64,000 nucleotides of DNA from Oreohelix idahoensis (lineage: Eukaryota > Mollusca > Gastropoda > Stylommatophora > Oreohelicidae): contig JAMPIV010021267.1 in assembly GCA_024509875.1 (NCBI GenBank), positions 62,001-126,000 on the forward strand. Reading direction: 5' to 3'. Below are positions 24,417 to 34,713 of the stretch, in pieces (the first letter of the stretch is position 1; every line of letters starts with the position of its first letter). The notes under the pieces were generated by a model, which worked only from the letters and a program-made list of their open reading frames with translations, did no database searches and was not told the DNA's origin. The position numbers and the translations under genes were made by a program.

Positions 24417-24475
24417 TCCTAATTATAACTCTTCAGTAGGTTGAAAGGGATTTTTCTCATCATCAATTTTTATAA
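24417..24475 (+). repeat. Dispersed repeat, family D, right half
   Basis: 'tatcctaattataactcttc' and 'agtaggttgaaaggga' continue the copy begun at 22225 and match 'tatcctaattataacccatc' at 31848. Confidence 0.6.
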
Positions 24476-25068
24476 AACAACACGTCATATTAGTACGATA
24501 TGCCTGAGGGTTCCGGGCTCCTATTCTTTCCCGGTCTCATTAGAGACCCCCGGGAACTACACGGGGCCAAAGGCTACCCATATTCCATACTTGTAAATTG
24601 TAAATTACATATGAACATTCTCGAGACAGTGCATAACCAATTATCAATGTTTGTATCTGTTTTGTAAGGATAGGCTATCATATTTATTTTTTTAAAAAAA
24701 ATTAGTGACAATACTGTTCCTGGACTGTAGTAATATTATTAATCCCACATTTTGCTTAAGAAAGCGCTTACGCCAACTCTAGAACTCCAGTATCCATTGC
24801 AAAACATTCACAGACATAGTGTGCATAGATGGCAATATCTAGACAACATTTCTGTAGTTGCGTCTAGCGCCAGCTTAAAGTGACAGTGTTGCTAGGCTGC
24901 CATTAATCTCGCAGCCTCGTGCAATCTCGTTTGCGAATCAAAAAGGAAAAATAAACCTACCACTGCGTTATGTTCGAAATATTGTAAGGAAGCATTAGCA
25001 TTAATATCAGAGCTATATTTATGTAGTCTTTATGATTTAATTGTGATATATGAGTACATGCCCTTATA
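24476..25068. other. Intergenic, no feature
   Basis: GC content rises around 24510-24560 ('ccgggctcctattctttccc') but no gene, RNA or repeat is recognised. Confidence 0.3.
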
Positions 25069-25295
25069 GGGGACAGTAGACCGGAGGCCGCCATGTTGGA
25101 AAAAAAACCGCGACGTTTTGCTTCAAGGTGGAATTTTTTTTTTTTTTAAACGATCTTTGTTTGTCGAGTGTTATCATTTTGACAAAGCTAGAAACAGGGT
25201 TAATGTTAAATTAAGGCTAACTGTTTGAAAGCGCTTGAAACAGGGTTGGGGCTAGGTTGTGGCTGGCAACATGGCGGACCTTGTCTACTGTCCTC
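25069..25295. mobile_element. MITE-like inverted repeat, 227 bp
   Basis: The left arm begins GGGGACAGTAGACCGGAGGC and runs to CCATGTTGG (25099). The right arm mirrors it as CAACATGGCGGACCTTGTCT ending ACTGTCCTC. About 24 of 28 positions pair. The interior holds a T-run and 'gaaacagggtt' twice. No clear target duplication, so it is either a MITE or an inverted duplication of a promoter-type ATGGCGG motif. Confidence 0.55.
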
Positions 25296-26149
25296 GTCAT
25301 CTACCTAAGTACAACGCGTACTTACAACGCGTAATGGGAGTCTTCTTAAGATAAAAACAAAGACCATCTAATTTAGCGATTTCTAAATGACTGAAGCAAG
25401 TGATGGCGAGAATGACTCTGGTTCGGTGTAGGCCTAATCATTGTTTTTTTTTTTTTGGTGGTTTTTAGTACTTTTAAAAGTTATTCTGTATTTTCTTCTA
25501 TATCCACAAACTGTGTCGTTCAAGCATTTTGGGACGTTCAGAAGGGTGTTACTGGGTGTTTCATACTGATTATATGACCGCGTAGTCTTCTTAATTCCCT
25601 AAAACGGGTGCACATCCCGAAATGAGCACCTTTTGTAAACAACTGAAAGAAAATGTTCACAAATTAGAATCATGTGTGATCTTCCTTAGCCTATGTAGTC
25701 GTTGGTGTAGTCTATTTATAATCTAGAAGTTTGTCATGAAAAGCATTCTATGGAATGTGATTGGATTGCCAGTAGAAACTGATTGCGCATTTATTACATT
25801 CCCTGACAATATCGATTTACTAAGAAGCCTAACATTTCAACAGAAGCAATCCAAGAGAGTAAAGTATTTTTTTTTTTCACTTTTAGATTGTCACTGACAA
25901 AAGAACATAGAAGCGATGCTGGAAAGAAACAAAAACATTTAGGTTGGAAAGAAAATATGAGTGGCTGCTTTCAACCTTCTTTCCTCTGGACTGTTTAGCT
26001 ATGACCAGCTGCATTTTGCAGTTTCCCCTTTCTCCTACACAGTTCATTTATTTATTCATTACTCTTCAGCTCCCCAAGGAGCACAGGTCTTAATTTCTGA
26101 TTCCAAACAAGTTCTAACAAATGTCAGATTTCTGGAATTCGGGGTTTAA
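25296..26149. other. Intergenic, no feature
   Basis: No coding similarity. A plus-strand ATG at 25388 opens 13 codons before a GT, not enough to call an exon. Otherwise unremarkable. Confidence 0.3.
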
Positions 26150-26159
26150 AAATAATTTT

Positions 26160-26520
26160 AAAAACACACTGATCCGTGGTTGTCGTGCCAAATTGGACCA
26201 CATTTGGAACCGAGAGCAAGAGAACAAGTGGTAATCTTCAGACTCCGCACTGGCCACAACAGATGGAGATACCATCTATTCAACAAGCTAAAGATAGGAA
26301 CTTCCGATCAGTGTAACTTTGGCACTGATGAAATGACTGCTGAACATTTGCTTCAAAGTTGCCCAACATAGACGGAACAGAGAAAGCGCATATGGCCAAC
26401 ACCAGTACCATTCGTTGAAAAGCTCTATGGAGATTCAAATGCCTCAAACTGACTACTGCTTTCTTTGAAAACATTCAAGTGGACGTCTGAGAGCGTACGA
26501 AGAAGGAGGAACTGAGTTGC
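26160..26520 (+). pseudogene. RNase H-type LINE, C-terminal fragment
   Basis: The frame reads EQVVIFRLRTGHNRWRYHLF, NKLKIGTSDQCNFGTDEMTA and EHLLQSCPT, the domain after RNase H that also closes the full-length LINE at 43450-48581 (FRLRTGHN, TAEHVLQDCP). A sister fragment is at 33140. Stops follow. Confidence 0.78.
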
Positions 26521-26654
26521 ACAAATTTATTTTTTCTTAAAGGCGACTTTTGTATGTAGCGTCAGAAAAATTGCTGGAATTACTGGGACGATACTAGCAA
26601 GTAGTGGAAGTCCTAGAATAATTGCTGGAATTACTGGGACGATACTAGCAAGTC

Positions 26655-26991
26655 CACCCGTGTGTTGCCGGGGCCCGAAAGGGGAGCAAAGAATAGTAAC
26701 ACTGCACCCTACCACGCATGTCGTAAAAAGCGACTAAGGAGGGTTGGGCCTGGGGCTGTTTACCCCATCCCGTAAAAACTTCGCACAGTGGGCTGATCAC
26801 CTGCTTGCCAACCAATCTGATTACGGAAACAACGATAGATTGTTTGGTCTGTTTCTGTTCCACAAAGACGCCACTAGGCGTGGTGGAAACAGCGATAGAT
26901 TGATCAATTTGTTGTTGCCCTAAGACGCCACTAGGCGTACTGGCCACATACTGCTTTGCCGGTTGGTGGCTAAGGATGGAAGAAGAGAAGA
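26655..26991 (+). mobile_element. SINE family C, copy 1
   Basis: The 337-bp element starts CACCCGTGTGTTGCCGGGGC, carries two copies of the hairpin GACGCCACTAGGCGT, and ends GTGGCTAAGGATGGAAGAAG. Target duplication ACTAGCAAGTC at 26644-26654 and 26992-27002. Nearly identical to 38116-38448. The last ~90 bp match the 3' end of LINE family alpha. The head is not obviously tRNA-like. The left flank contains a separate short tandem duplication ('gctggaattactgggacgat' twice). Confidence 0.88.
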
Positions 26992-27002
26992 ACTAGCAAG
27001 TC

Positions 27003-27880
27003 ATCATGTGACGTATTCTTTCCAGAACGTTGTCTCCATTACAGCTGCTCTGAACGCATTACGATTCTGGGCAAGTCGACCTGCATCAGCCAAAGACAAG
27101 TTCAGACTCTCTGTGATGTCCTGGGTCCACCGTCGTCTAGGTCGACCCCTTCCCCTTTTTCCAGGGACCATGCCTTCCATCACTAATTTTTCCAGACTAT
27201 TATGTCTTTTTATATGACCGAAAAATTTCAGCTTCCTTATTGCGATGGTATTTAGGAGCCAATTTTCCTCTACGTTTAGTGAGTGCAGTACTTCTCTGTT
27301 GGTCTTTTTTTCTGTTCAGAGTATTCTCAACATCCTTCTGTAGCATTTCATTGCGAATGATGTAGCCTTTTTTGCAACTGTTTTATTGAGTGTCCAAGTC
27401 TCGCAGCCATATGTTGCTACTGGGAATATACATGCTCTGATCAGTTGTAACTTTGTTTCTTTGCTTGTGCCTTGCCATATGTTTTTCATCTGTATTAGTT
27501 TATGTGAAGCAATTGCAAGTCTTCTTTTAAATTCTACTGCACAGTCGCCAGAGCTGTTGATCCTAAGTATTCGAATTCATTAACACCTCCAGTTCTTCGT
27601 TATCAATTTCAATTTCTGGTTTGGTCTTCACTTTGTCTGTTGTCAATACTTTGGTCGTCTTGGTGTTTAGGTATAGATTCTGGGCCTCGCTGTGTTTTTT
27701 GGTGGACAGAATTAATTGTTCAAGTCCTTCTGGGTTGGTCGATAGGAGGACTGTGTCGTCAGCATATCTGATTTCCGGGATCTGGTACCCGCCGATGTTA
27801 AATGGGTCAAACTCTGCGTGTTCTTGGCCATCTCTTATGTTTCTCATGATATTCTCATGATTAGTTTTCATAACGGAGAC
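27003..27880 (-). pseudogene. LINE family delta, RT tail and C-terminus
   Basis: Read right to left: IRDGQEHAEFDPFNIGGYQI, then IRYADDTVLLSTNPEGLEQL (catalytic YADD, about 27775), and a thumb region. Then come many stops, with remnants of the KLKFFGHIKRH type and GKRGRGRPRRRW-type motifs near 27150. Dead and 5'-truncated. SINE C at 26655 sits directly against its 3' end. Confidence 0.72.
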
Positions 27881-29329
27881 GGAGGTGAGGATTTATCAAA
27901 AGTCTGTTGCTTTCACCTATTTTACAAGAAACTTAACTCTAGCTGAGTTCTGCAGCTGTGGTTCATCAATTCTGTGATGACGAAAGCCTTCTCCACACTC
28001 TCTTCCACTGTAGGTGGTTAGGGTGGATGCTTTTCTCTCACACTAGCCGCATTAGTACCACAAATCGTCTGATGGCTTGTAACCACGAACCCAAAATTTT
28101 GGTGGGAATACATAATCTCCTTGCACAGATTTAGACTGTACACAGCTCTGTATTAGATGCTGCGAAATCACTTAGGTCTGGAAATTAGAGTTAATTCCTC
28201 TGAAGGCGGGTGTTCTGCAAAATCACTGGCCTGGTAAAACTTTTGTTTAATTCCTCTATGACTTGGTCTGGGAAATTAGAGTTAATTCCTCTGACGGCGG
28301 ATGGTCTGTGAAATCACTGGCTGGGAAAACTTTTGTTTAATTTCTCTATGGTTGGTGATGAAAGTCTTGTATTAAAAATGCGGGTTTACTTGTAAATTCC
28401 TAAGTTGCCCAATACTCGATCTGTTACTTATAGTTGTGGAATTTCTAAGTCCAGTGTCTCCTTTTTCTTTCTGACTTTTATGAGTCTCTAGTCTGACGTT
28501 TGCGCTGCAGTGTGTGTACTGACTTTGATTTCACTACATTATATCTCACAATCCTCAGTTCAAATTCCAGCTGTGTTTCCGCCTAATTTTCCAATGAGAT
28601 ACATTGTATATTCCGGCCTCTCAAATCAACCAATCCAATCGAATCTCGTTCAGCACTTCGTGGGTAGGGGTGCTTCAAATTAAAAAAATACCCTCACGTG
28701 TTTCAAAATATTAAATGTAATATCCACGCGTGACTTCTCCACATCGTTGCGTCAGACTTCCGCCGGCATCTTGTGCTATCTTCACAAACAAATGTTGTGC
28801 ACTGATACTGCCCCGATGCTATCATCTGCAATCTGGAGTTACCAGACAGATTTATCTGTAATCTCAATACAGAACTTACATCGGAAGCGATTACCTCATT
28901 ATCTCCCGTCTTGTGCAAACATAGGGATAGTCGCTGGCCATCTGGAGTCAAGTGGCGACCCGTCACGTTCAAAGGGATCAATAGAGATGACTGTCTCTAT
29001 CAAATGTGGCCAGACGAATGAAGTGAAAACTTATCAGTCGCTGATCGGTCAAATTACATGGCGTTATTACAGTTCTGTCTGGGATCGGCTCAAAGCAAAC
29101 ATGTGAAAATTAAAGATAGTCCTGTGGCCGATACTTCCGTAGGGATGTGGAGTGTTAGAGACTTCACCCTACTAGGTCCAGCATAGAGAGTAAATAATGG
29201 TGCATAAAATATGTCACATAATAATGACAGGGGAGAGAAAATTAAGAAAATATCACTCGCACGGGAATGTAATGCAATTCTGCCGGAGTGGACTTGAGAT
29301 CGCACAACCGTATCATCACATCGTGTTCT
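27881..29329. other. Intergenic with a ~91-bp tandem duplication
   Basis: At about 28172-28355 a ~91-bp segment is present twice ('gaaattagagttaattcctc', 'aaaacttttgtttaatt'). The rest, including 28740-29190, has no coding or repeat assignment I can support. Confidence 0.4.
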
Positions 29330-29755
29330 ATAAATCTTTCATTAGAGGCAAAATTGGTTATGGAAGCATAGTATATGACTCTGCAGCAAAACAGATATAG
29401 ACTATCACCTGGCAGGCATAATTAATAAAACAACTGAAATGGATATTTATGTTCCCATGTGGCAAATTGTGAAAGGATATAGTATAACAGATAATACATC
29501 TATTTTCACAGCAGAGATGGTTGCAATTCTGAATGCTCTAGTAATCTTCTCTAACAACACTCCTCATAAATTGACAATATTAACAGACTCACTTTCAGCT
29601 ATTCAAGCTACCGGTATTAGAAACTTATGAGAATGCCATAGACCTGATATAGCAGAAGAGATATTACTGGCAAACACTTACCTATACTCCAGAGGATGTA
29701 CTGTTATAATAGCATGGAAACCTTCACATGTTGGCATAGAAGGACACTCCTGGGC
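29330..29755 (+). pseudogene. RNase H domain of a LINE, fragment
   Basis: The frame gives GKIGYGSIVYDSAAKQI, then PMWQIVKGYSITDNTSIFTA and EMVAILNALVIFS (catalytic Glu in TAEM), LTILTDSLSAIQA (catalytic Asp), and AWKPSHVGIEG. Stops break it. A better preserved relative lies reversed at 30713-31480. Confidence 0.75.
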
Positions 29756-29759
29756 TTTC

Positions 29760-29925
29760 TCACCCCCCTTTTTTTTTTTAAATTAATGAAGAAAAATATC
29801 CCATTCAACCTCTGATGGGTTATAATTAGGATATATATTGTTATCAATTCCAAATAATATGAACAACTGCCGATATGAGAAAGTGGCATCACATTTGTCA
29901 ATCATTGTAAATAGGGACAATCACA
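29760..29925 (-). repeat. Dispersed repeat, family D (reverse)
   Basis: The reverse complement reads 'tgatgccactttctcatatc', 'ggcagttgttcatattattt', 'tatcctaattataacccatc', matching the copies at 22225/24417 and 31770. Confidence 0.65.
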
Positions 29926-30047
29926 ATTGTGCTTATACGTTAAATAAATAAATAAAATATATATATATAAAATAAACAACAACAAAAAAACAAACAAAAT
30001 CAAGAATAAACTCTGAACAAGAATAATATTAAAGTGGAGGGGTGTAA

Positions 30048-30585
30048 TTCTGGAAGTCCTCCCAATACAGCACAAGCACAAAATTAAGATTATACCAGAG
30101 TTGCGTGCTTTCGGTGCTTCTCTATGGTGCGGAATGCTGGAGAGTCACAGAGAAGGAAATGTCAAAATTGTCCTCTTTTCACACAACATGCCTAAGAAAA
30201 ATTCACCGAATCTTTTGGCCGAATACCATCACCAACCAAGATCTGCTTACTCGTAGCAAGCAAGAGGACATGCACACCATCATAGCTGGCAGACTCTGGA
30301 GCTGGGTTGGTCATGTCCTCAGAAGAGACCCCGATGCCATCACAAGAACAGCTATGCTTTGGACCCCTGAAGGAAAGCGAAAGAGAGGCCGACCAAAAAC
30401 AACTTGGCGGAGGACTGTGGAGGCTGAGATGCAAAGAATGAACCAGAGTTGGGGCACTGTATGAAGGATGGCCACCGACCGTGCAAAGTGGAATCAATTT
30501 GTTGTTGCCCTACAAGACGCCACTAGGCGTGATGGCCACTGACTGCTTTGACGGTCGGTGGTTAAGGATCGAAGAAGAAGAAGAA
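30048..30585 (+). pseudogene. LINE family alpha, 3' fragment with target duplication
   Basis: Open frame 30105-30464 with LSVLLYGAECWRVTEKEMSK, NTITNQDLLTRSKQEDM, SWVGHVLRRDPDAITRTAML, and WTPEGKRKRGRPKTTWRRT. A TGA (probably from CGA) then cuts the last 26 or so codons, which still read RMATDRAKWNQFVVALQDAT up to the true stop near 30543. Tail GGATCGAAGAAGAAGAAG. Target duplication GGAGGGGTGTAA / GGAGGTGTGTAA at 30036-30047 and 30586-30597. Confidence 0.88.
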
Positions 30586-30712
30586 GGAGGTGTGTAAAGG
30601 CCTGGTGGTTTCAGTTATATAACTGACTTTAACAGATATTTAATTGACTTTAATCTGTTAAAAGTCACATGCATTGTAAGAACAGCATCAGACCTTCACA
30701 TTCCCAGCCACT

Positions 30713-31480
30713 ATATATTAACATTTGTTTGTGTTAAATATTGTTTGACTATATTATGCAGTCCCCTAGGTCTGTCTATTCTTAACACCTCTTCTATATT
30801 TATAGGTAAGTTGGATGCTTGCAAATAATCTAATATTGGTATTCTCATTTGCTCATACCTCTTACATTTTAACAAGAAGTGTTCTATATTATTGTCTTGA
30901 AGACATCCTGCACAGTAAGGTTCTTCTATTCTGAAATAGCCTTTTCCCAGCTGTAGTCTGAGAAGTTTCATACTGGGAATTTTCTTGTTGGAGCCTTGAA
31001 CATCTTATATGCATGTTTTCCTTTCAATCCCAATCTGCTTTCCATTCATCTGTTATTAAATCTTTAATTAAGCTCTTAATCTCTGATTTACTCATCCCTA
31101 CATTTATTAGATTTTTATCAGATCTACCTTTCTTGGCTTCTTTATCTGCCTTTTCATTTCCTTCTATGCCAACATGTGAAGGTATCCAAGCAATTAAGAC
31201 TGAACATCCTCTGGAATATAAGTATGTAGTAGCCAGAAATATCTCCTCTGCTATATCAGGTCTACTACATTCTCGTAAGGTTCTAAGTGCTTTAATTGTT
31301 GAAAGAGAGTCAGTTAAAACTGTTAGTTTTTTGGGAGGGTTATTAGAGAATATTTCTAGTGCTTTCAGTATTGCCACCATCTCTGCAGTGAAAATGGATG
31401 TATTTTCCGTGATGCTATATTCTTTTGCCATTTTCCATATTGGAATATGTATTCCTATCCCCACCCCTTTTCACCTTGTT
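30713..31480 (-). pseudogene. LINE RNase H domain and C-terminal zinc-knuckle region
   Basis: Read right to left: WKMAKEYSITENTSIFTAEM, VAILKALEIFSNN, LTVLTDSLSTIKAL, VLIAWIPSHVGIEGNEKADK, EAKKGRSDKN (RNase H with Glu-Asp-Asp residues visible). After a frame change comes RLQLGKGYFRIEEPYCAGCL with an IEHFLLKCKRY-type knuckle, to the stop at 30711. 5'-truncated. Confidence 0.82.
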
Positions 31481-31769
31481 TACAACATGGCAGTTATGAG
31501 ACTTTTTTTAAAAATTTGTTTTAAAAAAAAATATTGTTTGTATTAGTGTTATTTATATATTTTAATTGCTTGTTTCTTTTTCTTTCTTTTTTTTTTTTTA
31601 AAGGGGAGGGCACATACACATACATTATGACTTATGGCAAGTGAAAGTCTCTTAAATATCTAACTGGAAACACCAGGCCTTTATACCCTTCCCCCTGAAT
31701 ATTATTTTTGTTTGGTTTTGTATTGACTCGTTTTCGTTTGTTTGTTTAGTTTTTTTAAATTTTGATTTG

Positions 31770-31890
31770 CCATATTTACAGATGTGATGCGACTTTCCCA
31801 TATTGGCAGTTATTCATCTTATTTAGAATTGAAAACACTAGCCTATATATCCTAATTATAACCCATCAGAAGGTGAATGTAATATTGTTC
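31770..31890 (+). repeat. Dispersed repeat, family D
   Basis: 'gatgcgactttcccatattg', 'gcagttattcatcttattta', 'tatcctaattataacccatc' match the other family D copies. Confidence 0.62.
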
Positions 31891-33139
31891 ACCATAAACA
31901 TAAAAAAAAAAACAGTACAGAACGTATAATAAACACAATTTTAAAAAATAGTACTCTAAAGGAACAATGTCCTGATATAACCAACATGGCCATGTATATG
32001 GTAAATGATTGAAAGGTCCGTGTTACACAAAAGAAAGTAGCAAACAACTTAAATTTAAAAAAAAAAAAAAAAAAGTTTAATCAGAAGCGGAACCAACGGG
32101 AAGTAGAGCATCCAAGCAAAAAAAAAGTGTTTTAAACAATGCAGTGAAAATGGGGTGGCGGTTTTATAAAACATGCAAAAATTCTAACAATTTGAGTGGG
32201 GAAAAAAAAGTTTTACACGGTTAGCACAATTGTTAGCGACATTTTGACGACTTTTGAGTGCCCCTTTGGTCGAAGAGAAAACAATCTTGCAACGTAACTG
32301 GCAACACTGATACCGATGAATGCTGGCCGCCATGCTTGTGTGGGTTTTGCTGGGGAAAAAGGAACCCTTTTACTCTTTGCAAAACACATTCCTGTTTCAA
32401 ACTGTCATTTTGTTTGCAGGCATTAACACTTCAATTGGTAAGTGGAAATCTTACCTGTGAATTTGTATGTTTTGTAAGGCAGATTGTTGCCGCGTGACCT
32501 AATGTATGGACCGATCGATTTGCCACAATATCCAAACTCAACTCCCGTTTTGTTAGCCAGTGAGTGGCAGTACGATGTATGAGTAGACGCAGTGCGGAGA
32601 AACGACTGAGAAAAATGCCACTGCGCAACCAAGAGTGCATTTTCATCCCCATAATATGTTAATAAATATTAGACAAACATAAAGGTATGTTTTCAGGCAC
32701 TCGTAAGAAATAAAGAAGTAGGCCTAGAACACTAGACAACAGACGTGAGTGGCTTGATAATATGTTGCAGCAGGCTTAAACACAACAAAATAACTGTACA
32801 CAGCAAAATGGCCAACCATGTAAACATTAGCCTACACAATTAGCTAATGCTATTAATAGGCCTAATCACAATACAGAGGACTCACGTGTTGGTACGCCAC
32901 TATTTGCTCTTATTAAATGATTTAATACTCCTATTTGAATTTTTTTTTACATCTATGTTTTCGTCCAACTTCATGTGGCTGTACAAAATATTTTAGCTGG
33001 TTGAATTGAAGAATAGCAGATCGTGTTTTCACTACGACCAAAAGAGTTCATCGGTGCATTAATTAGAGGAAGGCTAAGGATTAGAGTTAGGTTAAGGAAT
33101 CCTAAACCCTAACCTTCACTCTAATGAAATAGGCAACTT
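31891..33139. other. Upstream region of the zinc-finger gene, possible 5' UTR exon
   Basis: No coding exon recognised. A sequence around 32320-32431 (GAATGCTGGCCGCCATGCTT, ending TTCAATTG before GTAAGTGG at 32432) has a good splice donor. It could be an untranslated first exon of the gene whose coding exon begins at 34714. This is inference only. Poly(A) runs lie at 32057-32073. Confidence 0.25.
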
Positions 33140-33405
33140 ATTTGAAATACCATCTATTGAACAAGCTAAAGATAGGAGCTACAAATCAGTGTAACTGGCA
33201 TTGATAAAATGACTGCTGAACATCTGCTTCAAAGTTGCCCAACATATGCGGAATAGAGAAAGCATATATGGCCGACACCAATACCATTCGTGGAAAAGCT
33301 CTACAGAGATTCAAATAGCCTCAAACTGACTACTACTTTCTTTGAAAACATTCAAGTGGACGCCTGAGAGTGCACGAAGATGAAGGACGGTTTGAGCTGC
33401 ATAGT
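33140..33405 (+). pseudogene. RNase H-type LINE, C-terminal fragment, second copy
   Basis: Closely follows 26270-26510 base by base ('aaatgactgctgaacatctg', 'cttcaaagttgcccaacata'). The frame contains TAEHLLQSCPTYAE. Dead. Confidence 0.72.
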
Positions 33406-33469
33406 TCACAGAACATTATAACTGAGGGGGTTAAAAAAAAAAAAGCAAAACTATGCAGCTCAAACCGTC
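33386..33469. repeat. Perfect 21-bp inverted repeat
   Basis: Arms at 33386-33406 and 33449-33469 (left arm GACGGTTTGAGCTGCATAGT plus T) pair perfectly over 21 bp around a 42-base spacer that holds an A-run. It lies at the 3' edge of the LINE fragment. Confidence 0.8.
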
Positions 33470-34189
33470 TGAACAAATTTTAGTTTAGAACTTCTAAATT
33501 GTCTTCCTTCAAAACATTTCCTTTATCAGCCCACTTATGCTGCAAAGCATCATAGAGAGTACCAGTGGCAGTCTTTGGTGTTTTGTGTAACCTGCATGAT
33601 ACAGTATTCTCTCTGTGATAATGTATACTCATATTATTAAAATTTGGTTTAAAAAAATAGGGCACAACTGTTAATTAATACTGGGTATTTGTAAATTCTT
33701 TCAGCAGTTATAAAAAAAATTGGTAATGCATACATGCCACACCTCGAAGATGAAAAACCTGTACAAAAAATCCAAAACCCTGTACAAAGACCCGCAAAAC
33801 CTGTATAGAGACTGAAAAAAACATCAAAAGAGTTAATTCATGTAAAAATATTTTCAATTACAGTGGGCAGCATTATAAATGAAGCACAGGGACTTTGCCT
33901 TTTAAAGCAGGTCTTCACTTATTTTAAAACCCAAACAATAAATGTCTGAGTTTATTGGGAATGGGTTAGAAAACCTGTACAGAAATTATGTACAGGGTGT
34001 ACACATCTGAAAACGCAAACACCTTGTACAGATTATGGGTAAACCATAGCATGTGGCATGCATGGTAATGTAGGTTCTGTAGGAGATAAAACCAACCTGT
34101 AGATGCATTAGAGGTAATTTATTCAAGTTTTAACATGTATGGTCTTAGGATTGTTAGGTCTGGCTATATCCACCATCATTGTGCAGACA

Positions 34190-34551
34190 AAGCATATGAT
34201 TTATCAGTTATCCTAGCATGATCATCTAAAAAGGGTGATTTTGATAACTGCACCATAATTTTTCATGTCCTCATAGGAAAGTGTCCAGTGGAGATATATC
34301 CAGTGAGCCAGGTTGCCAAGCGATTGACCCATTTTTTTTTTCATTCAGTGCATCTGGCAAAACTTCATTCAAAAACTGTCAGCCACTGTGGTCAGAGTGG
34401 CATTATACATCTTCTGGCTTAAAATTGCTAGTCTTAATTGCCTCAGTTCAGGAATAATGTAATTCTTTAGCATGTCTAAATAACTATCTCTATTGACAAC
34501 TGTGCCTTCAAAAAGGAATGCACCAATTATGCCCGTTTTCCAGAGGGGCAT
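34190..34551 (-). pseudogene. Tc1/mariner-superfamily transposase fossil
   Basis: The minus-strand frame 34551-34369 reads MPLWKTGIIGAFLFEGTVVN then YLDMLKNYIIPELRQ, the middle of a DDE transposase. After a frame change it continues FLNEVLPDALNEK and WQPGSLDISPLDTFL (third catalytic residue region). Only the C-terminal half survives, with stops. It lies just upstream of the zinc-finger gene's coding exon. Confidence 0.65.
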
Positions 34552-34713
34552 CAGACATTAACTTTAGTAACTTGGCAGAAAAACAAATCAAACATGTAAC
34601 TTATGTTGATCATTCATGATGCCAGTGCTTCTGCACTTTCAGTATTGTTAGTTGTACAGGGAATTTTAACTAACAGTGTGTCTCCATAAACATTTCAGGT
34701 TATTGCTGTCAAC

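Noticed and set aside
25388..25429. Short plus-strand ATG frame before a GT as a first coding exon of the zinc-finger gene
   Set aside because: Only 13 codons, weak donor (GTGTAG), no similarity.
26645..26947. 100-codon minus-strand frame repeated almost identically at 38096-38404
   Set aside because: Both lie within SINE C copies. The similarity reflects the repeat and the frame is antisense to the element.
28703..29106. Overlapping frames on both strands at 28703-29106
   Set aside because: Neither resembles a known protein, and neither has splice or start context.
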